From Toxonevra muliebris (Eukaryota; Arthropoda; Insecta; Diptera; Pallopteridae): a stretch of 64,000 bases of DNA. The position numbers and the translations under genes are program-made. Under the pieces are notes generated by a model, which worked only from the letters and a program-made list of their open reading frames with translations, had not been told where the DNA came from and did no database searches. The DNA is taken from positions 75,881,235 to 75,945,234 of the forward strand of contig OY829326.1 in NCBI GenBank assembly GCA_963691655.1. Direction: 5' to 3'. Positions within the stretch are counted from its first letter, which is position 1; each line of letters begins with the position of its first letter. Below are positions 10,630-23,249 of this stretch, in pieces.

Positions 10630-13300
10630 ATTTATTTAACTTAATGATATTTAACTTAATGTCACTCCTTGGTACCTTATTACGCTAGGTGGTAATGCTA
10701 TAAGACTGTTGGCCTCAATTTATTCTGATTTCTAGTAGTCTAACGCGAATTGAATATTTTGTAATAACTTCTGACTCATTTTGTAAAATTTGACTGAAAT
10801 AAACCGCTACAAAAATATAAATTTTACGCCCAGATTTCTTATTTCAGGATGGAAATGTGTGCATCCACTTAGGAAACAAAAAGTTGGCTCTGAGCTGTGT
10901 ATCTATATTTTTGAACATTCGTTTTCATTACATTTAGAGAATATACAAAAAAGAAAATGTTGAAAAATTTGTATGTCTCTTTTGTTTTGTTCAAAAGTCT
11001 TAAATAGACCTAAGAGTCCATGGTATGTCAAAAATTTACCGTACAAAATCCTATTTTTTACTTTATTCAAAACGAACCAACTTACGACAGCTTGCAGCCA
11101 GATAACCATAGGAGGGCATTTTTAGGAGGGCAACGTTTTTTTTTAATGGGATTGGTGGCTCCCTAACATATGTCATTCATATCAAAGTTCTTCATCTTCT
11201 TCTAATTCCTTTTTTTATTCCATGTAAAACAATATCGAGAAGAGTCGATTAATCGCCTTAAAAGGATTTCAAACGTAGATTAATCGGCTTTTAAATTATG
11301 AGCAATTAAGAAGTTGAAAATCTTTCCACCTCGCGGAAGTTACAATGGCATGGGAGTTCAGATATTTAGCAGTTGAAGCACAAATCTCATTTTTACCGTG
11401 ATAACGACGTTCTTACATTATTTGCTACTACTACTATGTCGGCACAACAGTCCACGGAGGAAGGGAGAGTTTTATACCAAATCTGAACGGCGAAGTGAAA
11501 AACTTAAGCATAGGCAATTTTTACTCTTGAAGGTTTGCTATTCCCACCCAAAAGTTGGTGCCGGGTAGATAAACTTGTATTTTTTATTTTCGATTTTTTA
11601 GCGTGCCGAGATTCCTAGTCTATTTAGGTCTTAAACAATTTTGTTTAAATTTATATTATTATACTTAGAGTAATATCACAGAAATTCTAAGATGTGAAAA
11701 AAATTCAATTTTCAACTGATAATACGGGAGTTTTTTCAGATATAAACTTTGAGTCCGAGGAGGCACGTTTAAATTTAAATATTTTTACCTGAAACTTTCA
11801 CAGTTTACATTTTTCACATAAAGGAACAAAATCAGGGAGCGTAGAGTAAAAACGATATATTAAAAATTTTCCCCATATGCCTAAGAACCGCTCTAATATG
11901 TATATGTAAATACATGCTGAGAAATATCAAAAAACATCATTACTCCAAACATTCATTAAATCACCTCAAGATTTTTAAAGCTACGAATCGAATTAATTGA
12001 ATTTAGAGATGCAAGAATTTGAGTAAATAATCTGTGTACATGCATACATACATATATTTACGTTACGGCGTGCATATATATACATGAATACGCACCCAAT
12101 GGGAAAAAAGCACTCCAAAAGGCCTTTCTCCGTATGACACACTATTACGTTTTTAACATTGCATGTCATTGGAAAAAAAGCACTCCGTTTTACGCTCCCT
12201 TTGGAGTGCTTCGAAAGACCTCTCACAAAATCCTTGCGTCAGTAGTTTTGTTATTTTAATTTACGATGATCTTGTCGTCGTTTGATTCGGAAGCAATCGC
12301 TCTTCGGCAGCAAGTATTCGTCAACAAAACAAAAACAACAAGTGCTGACCTTATACCCCTCAGGCGAGCTGCTGACAATCGGGCACGTTGGGCACATACA
12401 TGAATATTTGCATACCTATGTATGCTTGACGATATTAATACCCAATGGCAAAAATTAATGCACTTCTTCATTGTTGGGCATCATTTAGAAGCTTTTTGGA
12501 AGCACTTGGATTCGTTTCGATTTATCGTTTCGCATTCACAACTACATACAGTTACGCTCTAGTGCAATATTTTGTGAGCATACAGGATCGTAGCCAATAA
12601 GGAAGAGGTGGGGGATGATCTTGGTGCGCTTTCCATTCACGGGGATATGAAAATTAATCCAGTTGAAATTGTGAACGAAATGCCGAAACGAAAAATAGGC
12701 GCCTTGTTTCCGTTTGATAAAACTGAACCCTTATTTGATTTTTTAATTTGTTTACTTTGGTTTTGGGTACGATTATATTTGCCAAAAATTCAATTTTTTG
12801 CCAATTTTAAACTGGAATGCAGCCTTAAAGAACTCAATTGTTTCCAAAAGATGCACATTTAAATACGCAACAAAATGAAAATGCATTAAATTTTACCGCA
12901 GGGTACATTCATATGTACATATAGCTGCAACTGTAGTTGAGTATTAATAGTTGAAGTTGCGAAATTTATCTGCGTGAATTGTTTTTGAGGCTTTCTGCTT
13001 CTTTCTGTCTCTCCATCTGTATTTGTATTTACATTTAGTTATGTACATATATGTGTTTACGTGTGTTTATGTAATTGTGTATCGGTATTTGTTTCGAAAT
13101 CCAAAATCGTGTTGAAACTGTATCGCTGCCATTGCCATTGCCATTTCTAGGCATTTTGGCAACACTGACATAAGGATTTTCTACGTACATGACAACAAGA
13201 GTAACAGCAACAGAAGCATTAACCATAACTTATAGAATTGCTTGCCTGCCTGCAAAATTCACAACGATGCAACAAAAGGAGTCTTCAGTTTACGAGTATA
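10630..13300. other. No gene seen; one small hairpin
   Basis: AT-rich DNA without a recognised gene. AAGCACTCC (12178-12186) and GGAGTGCTT (12203-12211) can form a nine-pair hairpin. A related GGGAAAAAAGCACTCC sequence is also found near 12100. The open frame at 12608-12862 has no recognisable domain. Confidence 0.5.
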
Positions 13301-13462
13301 CATGTGTGTGTGTGTGTGTTTGTGTGCATGTGTGATTGTTTGTATACCTCCTCATTTACTTCCAATTCACTTTCTTGTGTCTTACACTTCTTCCAAGTCT
13401 TGGGATTCCACTTCAATTCAATTGCTGTGTTTGCCTGTGTGTGTGTGTGTATTTATGTGTGC
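13300..13462. repeat. GT/TG microsatellite tracts
   Basis: Two TG-rich runs (about 13302-13335 and 13434-13462) are separated by unique sequence. The overlapping Cys/Val-rich frames at 13238-13587 are products of the repeat. Confidence 0.85.
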
Positions 13463-15560
13463 GTTTGCCTTTTCTGTTTTGCTATTATACATGGATGACA
13501 CTTTGCATTCTTGTATGTAGCTTCAAGAAAGTTAAGCAGCACCATTGGCGCTTCTACTGCTTTTCACTTGAGAGCTTATGCTTTTGACTTCTCATTTGAT
13601 TGGAGAGCAGGCGGTAGCAAGCGCACATTTGGAGTTGTAGTTCGACTACTTAAAGCCCACACACTCAACTCCATAACTTTCAAGGAATTTCCTTTTCCTC
13701 TTCCTCCTATTCCTCCTCAATTCAATTATTTTTGTAAATATTGTGGACCTTTCTTTTGGAATTTTCTAATTGAGTGTGAATATTTTCAATAAAAGAAAAT
13801 TTTGTAATAATTTAATAAAATTTCAAGCCTTGTCACTAAGTATTCCAGTGTTATTTTGGCAAAGGCAATGTAGACAGACGACTAATTGTGTTAATGGTCG
13901 CAAATATTTAAGCAATTTAGAATTTTCATCTTTTTGAAAATAAAAATAATTATTTTATGAATATTTGAAGATTCATATATACACACATATGGTACAGCTA
14001 TGGTCAAAGAAATAGCAATGACAAAAAAACAGTGCTTATAGTACTTTTTTAGTAACATATTTGTAATTTGTTTAGTCTCAACAACTTGAAGTCTTAAATT
14101 ATAATTAATCCAAAAATGTTTTTAATCTTGAAGGCTTTAGAAAAATTACATAAAATAAGGGACTCTGACAGACCTATAATTTGAACAGCCAGAAAAAATT
14201 AATATGAAAATAGGGATGCTTCCTTTTTGCTATACTAGAGACACATCGCCGGGTATATATGGAACAATCTAACGCAACAAATCCTACAATCACCATTCTT
14301 ATTTCCGATTTGGCTAAAACTTGCATATCTTTTTATATTCTTTGAGAAAATCTTACCTGACTCCTTTTTTTTTTTTTTGAGATATGAATTTTCGAGAGGT
14401 TACAGTTTTTGATAGTTTCAAATGCTTATGACTTTTTGAGAAATGCATAATTTTATTTTTGTTTCTTAAATTGTGTGGCTTTAAATCTAATTTTTGGTAA
14501 TGGTTTCTTGTGTTATAATGGGAATCCGATGACAGTCCTGTTGAGAGGGATCGTTAATCTCAAATGCAGCCTCATGACTCCACAGCGAATCTATTTCTAA
14601 AACACAATATAAACCTCACTTTGAAAAAAAAGATCGCCTGGTGTAGAAACCCAAAAAACAAGTACTTTTTGCAGCTTTTTTAATTTTTATTATTGCTAAC
14701 ATATTCCGGAGTATAAATTAATTTTATAATGCAATTGTATACAAGATTTAGCAATGAATGTGAATGCGTCTCCGAAAATTCTTCCTTTACGACGTGGACC
14801 CCAACGTCTCTTAGAAGGGTTTGAAAAAGAATATGATTGTAGTTTGTAGATACACCTAAAAAAATTAATTTTTTGATGAGAAAAAATTGAAAACTTCACC
14901 ATTTGAAAAAAAAAATTCAATTTTGGCATACATTTTTCACATTTTTTGTTTATAGTTTAGATTAGATAAAAGTTTTATCTCTTAGATCATTTTGATCTGC
15001 TGTAAAAAGCTTAAATGAGTTCCGATCTGATAAAAGTTTGATATGATTTCTGTCCAGTGATCTATTTTTTACATATCGTAATTTCAGTATTAATAAAGCA
15101 ATTCAATTATAGTTTTCAGACCTTCGAATAGATAACCTTTGACCTCATTCTTCAATTTTTTTAATATAGAAGATGTTCGATGCTTTGCATACTTATTATT
15201 TTTATCAATTACTTAATTACTTAATTTCACTCAAATTTATAACGTCATCCATTTCGCAAAAGCGTAAAAAAAATATCTGCTAAACCTATTTTACTGTCTG
15301 TAACTGTATGGCCATAGATGTATATGGGTAAATGTGGGAGGATTACTGCCAGAGCTGTAACCATTTACGCTTTCGAATTTTTCGTTGTGAATTTTCATCA
15401 TCTTAAAAAATTCAATTTATGCAAATTATTTTCGTGTTATTAATAAGGAAAACTTTGAGGAGTATTCACATGTGGAAATTTATTGCGGGAAATTACAAAA
15501 CTATTTCACAAGAATTTGAAAACGCTCGACCCAATCTTCTTTTTTTTTTCTTTGTTTTGG
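13463..15560. other. No gene seen
   Basis: AT-rich DNA. A minus-strand open stretch at 14696-14929 contains SYSFSNPSKRRWGPRRKG and may be a transposase remnant, but no family could be named. Confidence 0.45.
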
Positions 15561-15568
15561 AACTGCAA

Positions 15569-15622
15569 AAGAAGTATTCAAAAATACAGCACTCAGACAA
15601 AGTTTATGTCCATCCCAACAAA
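15569..15622 (-). mobile_element. 3' end of the I/LOA-like retrotransposon family
   Basis: The sequence GAAGTATTCAAAAATACAGC and what follows matches the extreme 3' ends at 24.52 kb and 38.24 kb. Only about 54 bp remain before the sequence leaves the family and enters the tandem repeat region. Confidence 0.65.
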
Positions 15623-15739
15623 CAAAACGTACCGTTTCCGTTCCAGAAACGATACAGAAGTGTCGAATTTGTATCCAGAAATGAATTCGTTTCTGGATCC
15701 GGAAATGGTACAGCAAACGGATAAAAAGGAACATACAAA

Positions 15740-15945
15740 ACGGAGAGTTTTCCGTTGAAAGTACGACAAGACGTTCAGTTTACGGACTGTACATTCTTAT
15801 TAAAAACGGAAACTTTTCCGTAAAAAATGCGACAAAAGGCACAGTTTACGGACTGTATATTCTTATGAAAAAACGGAGAGTTTTCCGTTATTAATATGAT
15901 ATGACGGACCGTTTCCGGACAGTATATTCTTACTAAAAACTGCAA
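15740..15945. repeat. Tandem repeat, about 66-67 bp unit, three copies, palindromic core
   Basis: Units start with ACGGA at 15740, 15806 and 15873. Each has ACGGAxAxTTTTCCGT followed by a GACAAG/GACAAAAG block, a (T)TACGGACTGTA block and ATTCTTAT. In the second unit the core ACGGAAACTTTTCCGT is a perfect seven-base inverted repeat around CT. The third unit has changes in the middle (GGACCGTTTCCGGACAGT). Related TTTCC-type sequence begins near 15620. Confidence 0.85.
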
Positions 15946-16454
15946 ACTGCCAATGTTTATGTATAAATATGATTTATTTTCAACAACGACATACATTTGT
16001 CTGTACAAGCAATGCACACATCTACATAGCAATGTAAATGTGAAACTGCACAACACACTACACTTATTCTTCCTGCTTCTATAAAGAATAGTGTAGATAG
16101 GCAAAGATGTGCATTTCTATCTTGAATTTCCGTGGTTGTATTTCCATGTTAACAATTTCAATAGCCCTCCTCTTCAACAGCATTGATGTCTTGAAGAAAT
16201 TTTCAGCCTGTATTTTTTTCACGATTAAGTATTAGGAATTGAGCCTATTAGGATGAGAAATTTATTATTAAAACGAGAATAAAGTCTACTCACATAAAAA
16301 ATGCGAAACTGGCAATTGCCCAGTCTGGAATCGAAAACTTCTATTGACACTGGAAATTGAAAATTTCTATTGAACATTTTCAAAAACAAAATATTTTTTA
16401 AAAAATCCAACATATAAATACGATTTTACGGAATTCAAACGGATACAGACTTGA

Positions 16455-17100
16455 AGCACAAAAGACACTAGCTCCCAAGTCAATCATATTCAAATGTTTG
16501 ACCCTAGAGGAAGTCTGTTAGGCGCATCGAGATAACAGGTAACATCATCTTTGTCTGTCTAAAGCCTCTGTGTTTCTCCCATTTAAGATTGTGGGTCGAA
16601 TCGACCCACTCATTAATGGTGGTTTTGCTGACTGTAGACGACAAAGAGAGTGCAGGTTCTGGGCCAAAGAAACCAATTTCCGAACCCTCACTGGCAGAAG
16701 GTCAGCAGATTCATTTCCTAAAATTCCTGAGTGTCCAGCAACCCAAATCAACAGCAGACTATTTTGTTTTCCAACGCAATCAAGCCTTGATTTAAGAGCA
16801 ATCTGACTGGCACTAAATACACAGATGCTCCTTTCTCTCCAACCATTATTAATGACACAGCCCATTGCCTTAATGAGAATTGAAGATGCACTTCATCATT
16901 TTCAATAAAAACCCCAGAACCTGAACCGTATTCCGTTTTGGAGTCGTCAGTGAAGACGCGATTACAATCAACTCCAGGCCTATGTCCCGGCAAAAACCAA
17001 GTTTGGGCCTCTGGACTTTGTATTGTATAGCGCTGTTTTAAAACTGGAGTTGTTGGCATTGTATCGGATGGCATTGGTAGAACTGTTAGGCTCCAATCAG
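16455..17100 (-). mobile_element. I/LOA-like non-LTR retrotransposon, RNase H fragment (copy 1)
   Basis: On the minus strand it encodes a broken RNase H domain. VFTDDSKTEYGSGSGVFIEN (about 16900-16955) carries the first Asp and the conserved glycines. NGWRERSICVFSASQIAL carries the third motif with Asp replaced by Ala (FSDSQ to FSASQ). LIWVAGHSGILGNESADLL has the His and final Asp. Two frames are needed, so it is inactive. The nucleotide sequence is parallel to 38.5-39.15 kb, but the end with the Cys/His motif is much reduced. Confidence 0.85.
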
Positions 17101-17470
17101 TATCAGTAATGCCAATACAATCACATCTTTGAATATTTTTTTGGAAATTAGTGATTTTTTCTATTCGAAAAATCGAACAGAAGAGCGAAATGGGTTAATA
17201 AAGAAACCAATCAATATCTTTTTATCATCACAGTTTTTTCTGAGTATGTATCAGTATGATATCAATTGCTCCTTCTTTAGCCTGCCATTATCCTTTGCGC
17301 TTTGATATCCCATAATGGCTAGATAAGATTAAGGTTGAACGAGTTTGCTTGCAATTCATTACGATTTTGACAACTTCTTACTTCAGACACGAAAATCAGC
17401 CGCTTGATATCAGTAAACACGAATCTGCAATAAAATCTCTGGTAAAGTGACTTATATGACCGTCAGGTGG

Positions 17471-17526
17471 TTGTCCAATATATGGGACGATTTTCGTTAC
17501 ATGCTCTTGTCTAATATATTGGACAA
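17471..17526. repeat. Perfect 13-bp inverted repeat
   Basis: TTGTCCAATATAT (17471-17483) and ATATATTGGACAA (17514-17526) are exact complements around a 30-base loop. It may be a decayed small foldback element. Confidence 0.8.
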
Positions 17527-17529
17527 ATG

Positions 17530-18890
17530 TCAAAAAGTGTTTAAATGTAAATAAATACCGATTTTGTGTTTTTCGATCATCTATAAGACCTTATTTTCGA
17601 TATTTACTACTGACTTCATAATTAAGTACTCCCAATACTATAATTTTTCGATGAGACTTGACAAATTCAATTTTAAGATTTAATTTTCGAATCAAAAAGA
17701 ATAGGACGAAAATTAAATTTTGTTAGGAATTACTGCGATAGAAATTAAAAGAAAAATCTAAATATTGTAATTGTTCAAGCATAATAAATACCGAAACAAA
17801 ATAAGAAAACAAAATTTCCCTATTGGCACGCAACAAAAGGTTAGCCACTCCTGAACCAATAGCGCTAAGTTACCTTGTTTTTCTTTATCACATCATTTGC
17901 TAACATTGGCATGCAGATGTGTGATGCATTCATTTCGTGGCTTGTTGCATATAGTACTTATATGCATGGGTAGGGTAGTTCAAATGTGATAATACCAACT
18001 AAATTTAAAAGAATACTAAATAAAGTCTAAAGGGACCCCAGAAAAAATACTCAACTATGAACATCATTTTTAAATCATTACACTAGTAGAAGTCGAGCAG
18101 TGAAGAAGTTAATTAAATAGTTATATTCAATAAAATTTTTAATTTAAAGTACAGTCAGTACAGTGTGTGTTGAAGTTTAAAGACAATTTTCTAAAAAGAA
18201 AATTGTTAAAATTTTCTGCATATTTTTAACAAGAGCGAAGCAGTAAGTATTTTACTACCATCATACAGGAAAAAATGTCCCATATATGTAGTTAAAATGT
18301 GTGAAACTCTCTTTCAGGCATTTTCACCCGGCTATTTTCAACAAATTTCATTTGGGTGCAATTAAGACACGTGGACCCAAAACGAATTCGAAGCTCTACG
18401 GGTGCATAAAACCTTGTTTTTCCACTATGAAAACTACCACATTTTACACTTAAGCGCTGAAAACGTTCATGAAGCCCTACTTTTCACCTTGAAGACCACG
18501 TGTAGTTGTCTTACTACATGTGGTAACATTAGAATGTAAAACTTTAACTTAAAATAACATATATTCACTACATTACTATCAAATGGCTCGCATACGAAAC
18601 ATTCTTACTTTCCTATTTTGGCTATTTTTATTATAAATTTTTATATTTTATATTAATTAAAAACCTATTTTAATAATATTAAAGAAAAAATGAATTTATA
18701 AATATGATAAGTAAATATAAAAAAATTAGTAATAATTCTTAAATTTATAATATAGCAAAGTAAAGTGAAATGCAAATAATTTTAAAAAGTAATTAAATGT
18801 AATTAATTTCTAATTTCTATACTTAAATTCTAAATATAAAACTACGTGCTATACTACTATAATATAAACTTAAAATCTACCAACAAATAT
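17530..18890. other. No gene seen
   Basis: Very AT-rich sequence, especially 18600-18890. No coding exon or element ends recognised. Confidence 0.5.
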
Positions 18891-18893
18891 TAA

Positions 18894-19095
18894 TAACACA
18901 GTGCAACAAAAATTCAACTTTTGTCTTATGCGCGAGATTTTATATAATAATTTTAGGGTCGGTGATCACGACTGCGTATTCAGTTTTTCTCCATCACATC
19001 CAGTTCTCCCACAATGTGGGCTTGAAGCCGGAAAAATGGGGTCTTCAAGGGCTATTAAAAACTTTCTTTATTTCAACAGATACGAATTTGATGTC
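18894..19095. repeat. Interspersed repeat, copy 1 of a 200-bp family
   Basis: It shares long stretches with 36588-36783, for example TTTAGGGTCG...TGATxxCGACTGCGTA, CAGTTTTTC(T/A)CCATCACATC and TTTATTTCAACAGATACGAAT, in the same orientation. A shorter inverted piece lies near 37146-37200. No coding capacity and no clear terminal repeats. Confidence 0.75.
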
Positions 19096-19179
19096 TAAAG
19101 CAAAGTTGTTAAGCACAAAGAGATAAACAATTTTTGTGTAAAAGCTTTTCCTCCATTTGTTACCCTTCCTCTTGAAAAT

Positions 19180-19195
19180 GGGGGCTTAAGCCCCC
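19180..19195. repeat. Perfect 16-bp palindrome GGGGGCTTAAGCCCCC
   Basis: G/C-rich palindrome in an AT-rich setting just after repeat copy 1. Its role is unknown. A shorter GGGGCTTCAGCCCC hairpin occurs near 42218. Confidence 0.85.
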
Positions 19196-19513
19196 TTCTT
19201 CTGCTTCTGCAATTGAGACTGTTTTGTTTTTTTTTTTTTAATATAAACTAGGTCTATATCGGTATTTACTAATAATATGGCATGATGCATTTTCCTTAAT
19301 TGCGCGTTACCAAGTATTGAGGACAAGAACTACGACCCAGCCGATAGACTAGCCGAAGACCAACAAACATACCGCCTCGTTCTTAATAGTCGAATATAGA
19401 ATAAAGTTTAGTTTTATTTAGATTCAAGTAACCCAGCGCGTAACAAATTTCACCAGTTTTTAGAGAAATAATAAAAAAAAATGTAAAAAAATGTTTCTAG
19501 ATTTTATAGACGG

Positions 19514-20260
19514 TAGTGATGAAAAAGTAGGTACAATTGTACCTTTTTCCGACTTTTTCGAACTACAAGGTACATTAGGTACAATTGGCACATTTTAGGT
19601 ACAATTAGTCATTGGCCAAAATAAATTTTACCCCTTAATTACTGTACTGTATTGCTTAACTTTAAAGCTCACAACTCTGATATTGCTGTTTATAAAGGGA
19701 AAATTATTGCAAAAATGATTTTCCAAATCGAATAAAATTTATTGGTGCCAAAGAAAGGTTAACGTCATAAGAAGATTTTTGAAATTTAGCAAAAATTTAA
19801 AAATTATTTTTACAGTATGTATATTTCCAGTAATAACAGAGCTCTGAGCTTTGGCTGCACATTTTTGAAAAATCAAAAATTATGATAAATATTCCGGAAC
19901 TTTCATGACCAATATTATTAGATTTAAAAATTTGTTTCCCCTTGTATTCATCTCGATGACTAAAAACTTTTCCCCTCTCTTAGTTTCCAATTTGTCGTGC
20001 CCTAAAATGTAATTTTTAATGATCAATTTTTTTGACTCCCTGAATACGTGCTGCAATAATTTAACCTAATTTATATATAACGAATATCGTTTTCATGTTT
20101 TGTTTACTTTTTTTAATTGTTAACTTTTAAATGAAAATTAAATTTTTTACAACAGCGATGAAAAAATGAATAGTATACTATTTTAGGTACATTCATGCTC
20201 ATTTAAGTACAACTTTTTGGTAAATTAGGCACAATTTGAAATTTGCAAATTTCATCCCTG
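19514..20260. mobile_element. hAT-type MITE with exact 8-bp target duplication
   Basis: ATAGACGG occurs directly outside both ends (19506-19513 and 20261-20268). The ends are TAGTGATGAAA on the left and CAGGGATGAAA (reverse complement) on the right, so 9 of 11 match. Subterminal regions carry repeated GTACAATT/AGGTACA motifs in both orientations. No transposase is encoded. An 8-bp duplication and CAG-starting ends are typical of the hAT superfamily. A related but longer element lies at 48251-49560. Confidence 0.85.
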
Positions 20261-20400
20261 ATAGACGGTAGTCAAATGTCGAAATCATCCTTTTTTGCAC
20301 TTTTGGATTAAGATTTTTCAAAACCCTAACGTAACAGAAAAATCCTGCATTCTGATTTAGTTTCAGGGCATAGGAAATCACTGATTATAACCTTAGATAA

Positions 20401-20610
20401 TTATCTTAGAAAAGTTAAATTTCGCAGAACTGTGTAATTGTTCATCGGTGGAACTGCGTTTTGTATTCGGCTGAAAAATCTTGAGACATTTCGAAGACAG
20501 CAATTCACAAGGACCTGCAGTCGCTTGAGAATTGTTTGCGATATCTTTAAAGTACAGCAGCCGTACAGTAGCAACGATGTCTCAAAATACTCATATACCG
20601 AATTTTTCAC
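20401..20610 (-). mobile_element. Non-LTR reverse transcriptase thumb fragment
   Basis: The minus-strand frame includes LLLYGCCTLKISQTILKRLQ and VLVNCCLRNVSRF, matching the thumb and connection part of RTE/CR1-type reverse transcriptases (usual form LLYGCETW...KLQ.F.N.CLR). Only about 70 codons remain. Confidence 0.7.
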
Positions 20611-20619
20611 ACAAAAAAA

Positions 20620-22265
20620 ATGGTCAAGTTATGGATTTTTAACTTTATTTTGCCATGTGCCTCTTCAATTTGCATATTAATTGCTGTTAAGCAAATATTT
20701 TGCAATAAAAATCGAGCAATTAAGTAAGGGCTACAAAAAATAGTTAAAAAATGTTATTTGCAATTTGTTTATATCACTTTAAAAATTAATTTCGTCTTAA
20801 AACTGAATTCAATAATATATTCGCATTAACCAAAAATGAAAAAAGAAAAGCTGAGCTCAACTTCAATCTGATAATAAACACAAAAACAACAGCAAAAATA
20901 TAAAGTTAGGATTCCACGAAAACATTTCATGGCATGAATTTCATATTTGGTTGCAGTGTTCAAGCAAAACAAAAAAAAAACACACACACAACTAAAATTA
21001 AAACAGAGCAGTGAAAAAACACAGTGAAACAAGAAAGTTGGCTAATTCCCCTACGGACCGGACCGAACTGAACTATGGAGTTGGTACCCACTATCAACAA
21101 CTACCCAACCAACAGCCACTGGTGCTGTTTCTGCTGCTGTTCAACATGCTGCTTAGCATGTTTTAATTATTTTTCATATTTTTTGTTTTTGTTCCTCAGC
21201 AAATTTAAATTTTATTCTCATAAAATACAATACCAAAGAAAAAAAAATTGGCGGGTCGCCGCTTTGTTTAGCGCTGCCTGGCCTGAGTGCATGAATGACG
21301 GCCGGACGGTCAAACACGACGTCTTGATGGCTCACTGCCGCAGGGGCATTAATAAGTATTTTGTTAAAAATTGCTGAAAAATGGAGCTCCCTTTTACTGT
21401 ATGTACAATTAATAATGTTTTGCAAGAGGGTGAAATAATGTGTGACTAGCTGGTTTCGGTGTAAGAAGAAGGGTTGCTCTTTTTGCTCTCGTTGTTGTAA
21501 TGTTGCAGTTGTTGGCCCAGTTTGTTCGCTGCCTAGTTGCACTTTCGTGTAATTGCAAAATGGATTGCATTTCATTGCATGCAAAGAAATATGTAGCCTC
21601 AGCTTGCTTTTTGGGTTTGGGCATCCTCATCATCGTTATGGCTAACGTCATAATGATCATCATAATGACATTTGGATGTACACGGATGATAGACAGTGTT
21701 GTGTTTTGCGTAGAAATATAACAACATTTTACATTTGGCTATTTTCCTATTTTCTAATATTGTCCGTCCTTATTTTTATGACTGATAATTTTAAAGTGTT
21801 TCTGGATGGCTTAGGCACTCTAATTTGCTTGGTTCATTTTAGAAGCCCGCCTTAGAAAGATAAAAAGCCACAGCTGAACGTATGCATTAACCCTAGCATG
21901 AACACTTTGTCCTAATCAGGCCCATTTTGAGTCTAAACATGTATATCTTTTTTCTTTCTTAATGAATCAGTCTGTAACTCCATGACTTCTTGCTCCTCTG
22001 TTTTCTGAGCACAAAGAAACAAACTTTGTTTCGATCAGAATAAGTTGGTAGAACAAAATTTTTGTTTTTATTGTCTCAACATCGAAAGTTTCGTCTTTGT
22101 GTGTTGGTATTTCCACTTATGCACCTACAGGAAATTTGAGATAAATTGTCTCCAAGTGAAATGTCCCGTGACTGGGTCAAAGCAACTGGTTACCGAACTG
22201 GTTCAACCACACCCAGAGAAATACATACCTCGTTTGAAGGAAAACGGCTATCAAATTGAGAAAAA
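20620..22265. other. No gene seen
   Basis: Open frames here (21075-21377, 21174-21584, 22045-22275) show no domain. At about 21889 TTAACCCTAGC resembles a single piggyBac-type end, but no partner was found. Confidence 0.45.
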
Positions 22266-22269
22266 ATTG

Positions 22270-23140
22270 GAATGATTTGGCGCCATAGAAACGGTTTCCT
22301 CATTTAGACATACAAAATTTCTTTGAATTGAGGAAATATTTTTTCCTTATTTTAGAGAAAAATTTCTTTGAAAGAAGGAAGTTTTCTACAAATTAAAGAA
22401 ATATGTCTTCAATTTGTAAAAATTGCGTTTTTCAAATGAATAATATTTTATTTCAATATGAGAAATTGTATATAATTTAGGTAAAATTTTCCTCAGTTTG
22501 AGGAAAAATTTTCCATAAATTGAAGTCAATTTACTACCTTTTTAGAAAAAAAATCCTTAAGTTATGGAATATTTTCTACAATGTTGTTTTAATTAAAAGG
22601 CATAGAAATCATATTTTTTTTTACTTGTATTCATTTATTATTTTAAATAAGTATTAAGGTTTACATTCATACGTAATGAAATGATCAAAAGATCTTTATG
22701 GCCATCAAAGAATTATAAAGTGAAGTTTATTGAAATTTATTTCTTTCGAATATATTTTGTTTTTCACAATATATATAATTTTTTTTCACAAATTATATCA
22801 ACAACCACAAACACATCCGCTTCGCTTGAAATATAGACGCCGACTAAAAAATTCAAAAGAAAAGCAAAGCGTACGCTATTGTCTGCTAAGTCCAAAAGAG
22901 TAAAGCTAGTTTTTGTGTATACTAAAATTTTCTATGGAGAACATTTTTGGTATATTCGTCTCTTTCTTACTATGCAACTAAATTTGTAAAAATTAAGAAA
23001 TAACTTACTTCAAATTGAACACCATAGTTGCATGAAAGGAGCCCATTTTTCTTCATTTTGAGGAAAATTTACTTAAACGAGAGAATTTTCGTGGATTCAA
23101 ATTGAGGAAACTTTTTCTTTGTTTTAGAGATGGGTATTTT
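22270..23140. repeat. Scattered AATTGAGGAAA-type repeats
   Basis: Several copies of a short motif around AATTGAGGAAA and TTTTAGAGA occur, with the best direct pair at 22317-22353 and 23097-23129. They flank about 600 bp of unrelated AT-rich DNA. This may be a decayed non-autonomous element; no boundary can be set. Confidence 0.45.
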
Positions 23141-23156
23141 TCTGGGTGCATCATCG

Positions 23157-23228
23157 GTTTGTGGGCTCGAACTTGCAACCACTCGGTTTTTGCGAACGAA
23201 ATGGATGTTCATCTGAGCTATACACTAA
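23157..23228 (-). repeat. tRNA-derived SINE head (candidate)
   Basis: On the minus strand an A-box-like TAGCTCAGATG (complement of 23210-23220) is followed 37 bases later by a B-box-like AGTTCGAGCCC (complement of 23162-23172), close to the usual tRNA spacing. The acceptor stem does not pair well, so it looks like a tRNA-derived repeat rather than a working tRNA gene. Confidence 0.5.
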
Positions 23229-23249
23229 CTCGTTGGCGTCGTGGCTAAA

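Noticed and set aside
12608..12862. 84-codon open frame with a hydrophobic middle
   Set aside because: No homology recognised, AT-rich, and no neighbouring exons.
13238..13792. Cluster of overlapping Cys/Val-rich frames
   Set aside because: Created by GT microsatellites; no conserved motif.
21075..21663. Several opposed open frames, one with a Cys-rich start
   Set aside because: Both strands are open at once without any motif, which points to chance.
22045..22275. 76-codon open frame ending in a Lys/Glu-rich stretch
   Set aside because: No family recognised and it runs into a repeat region.
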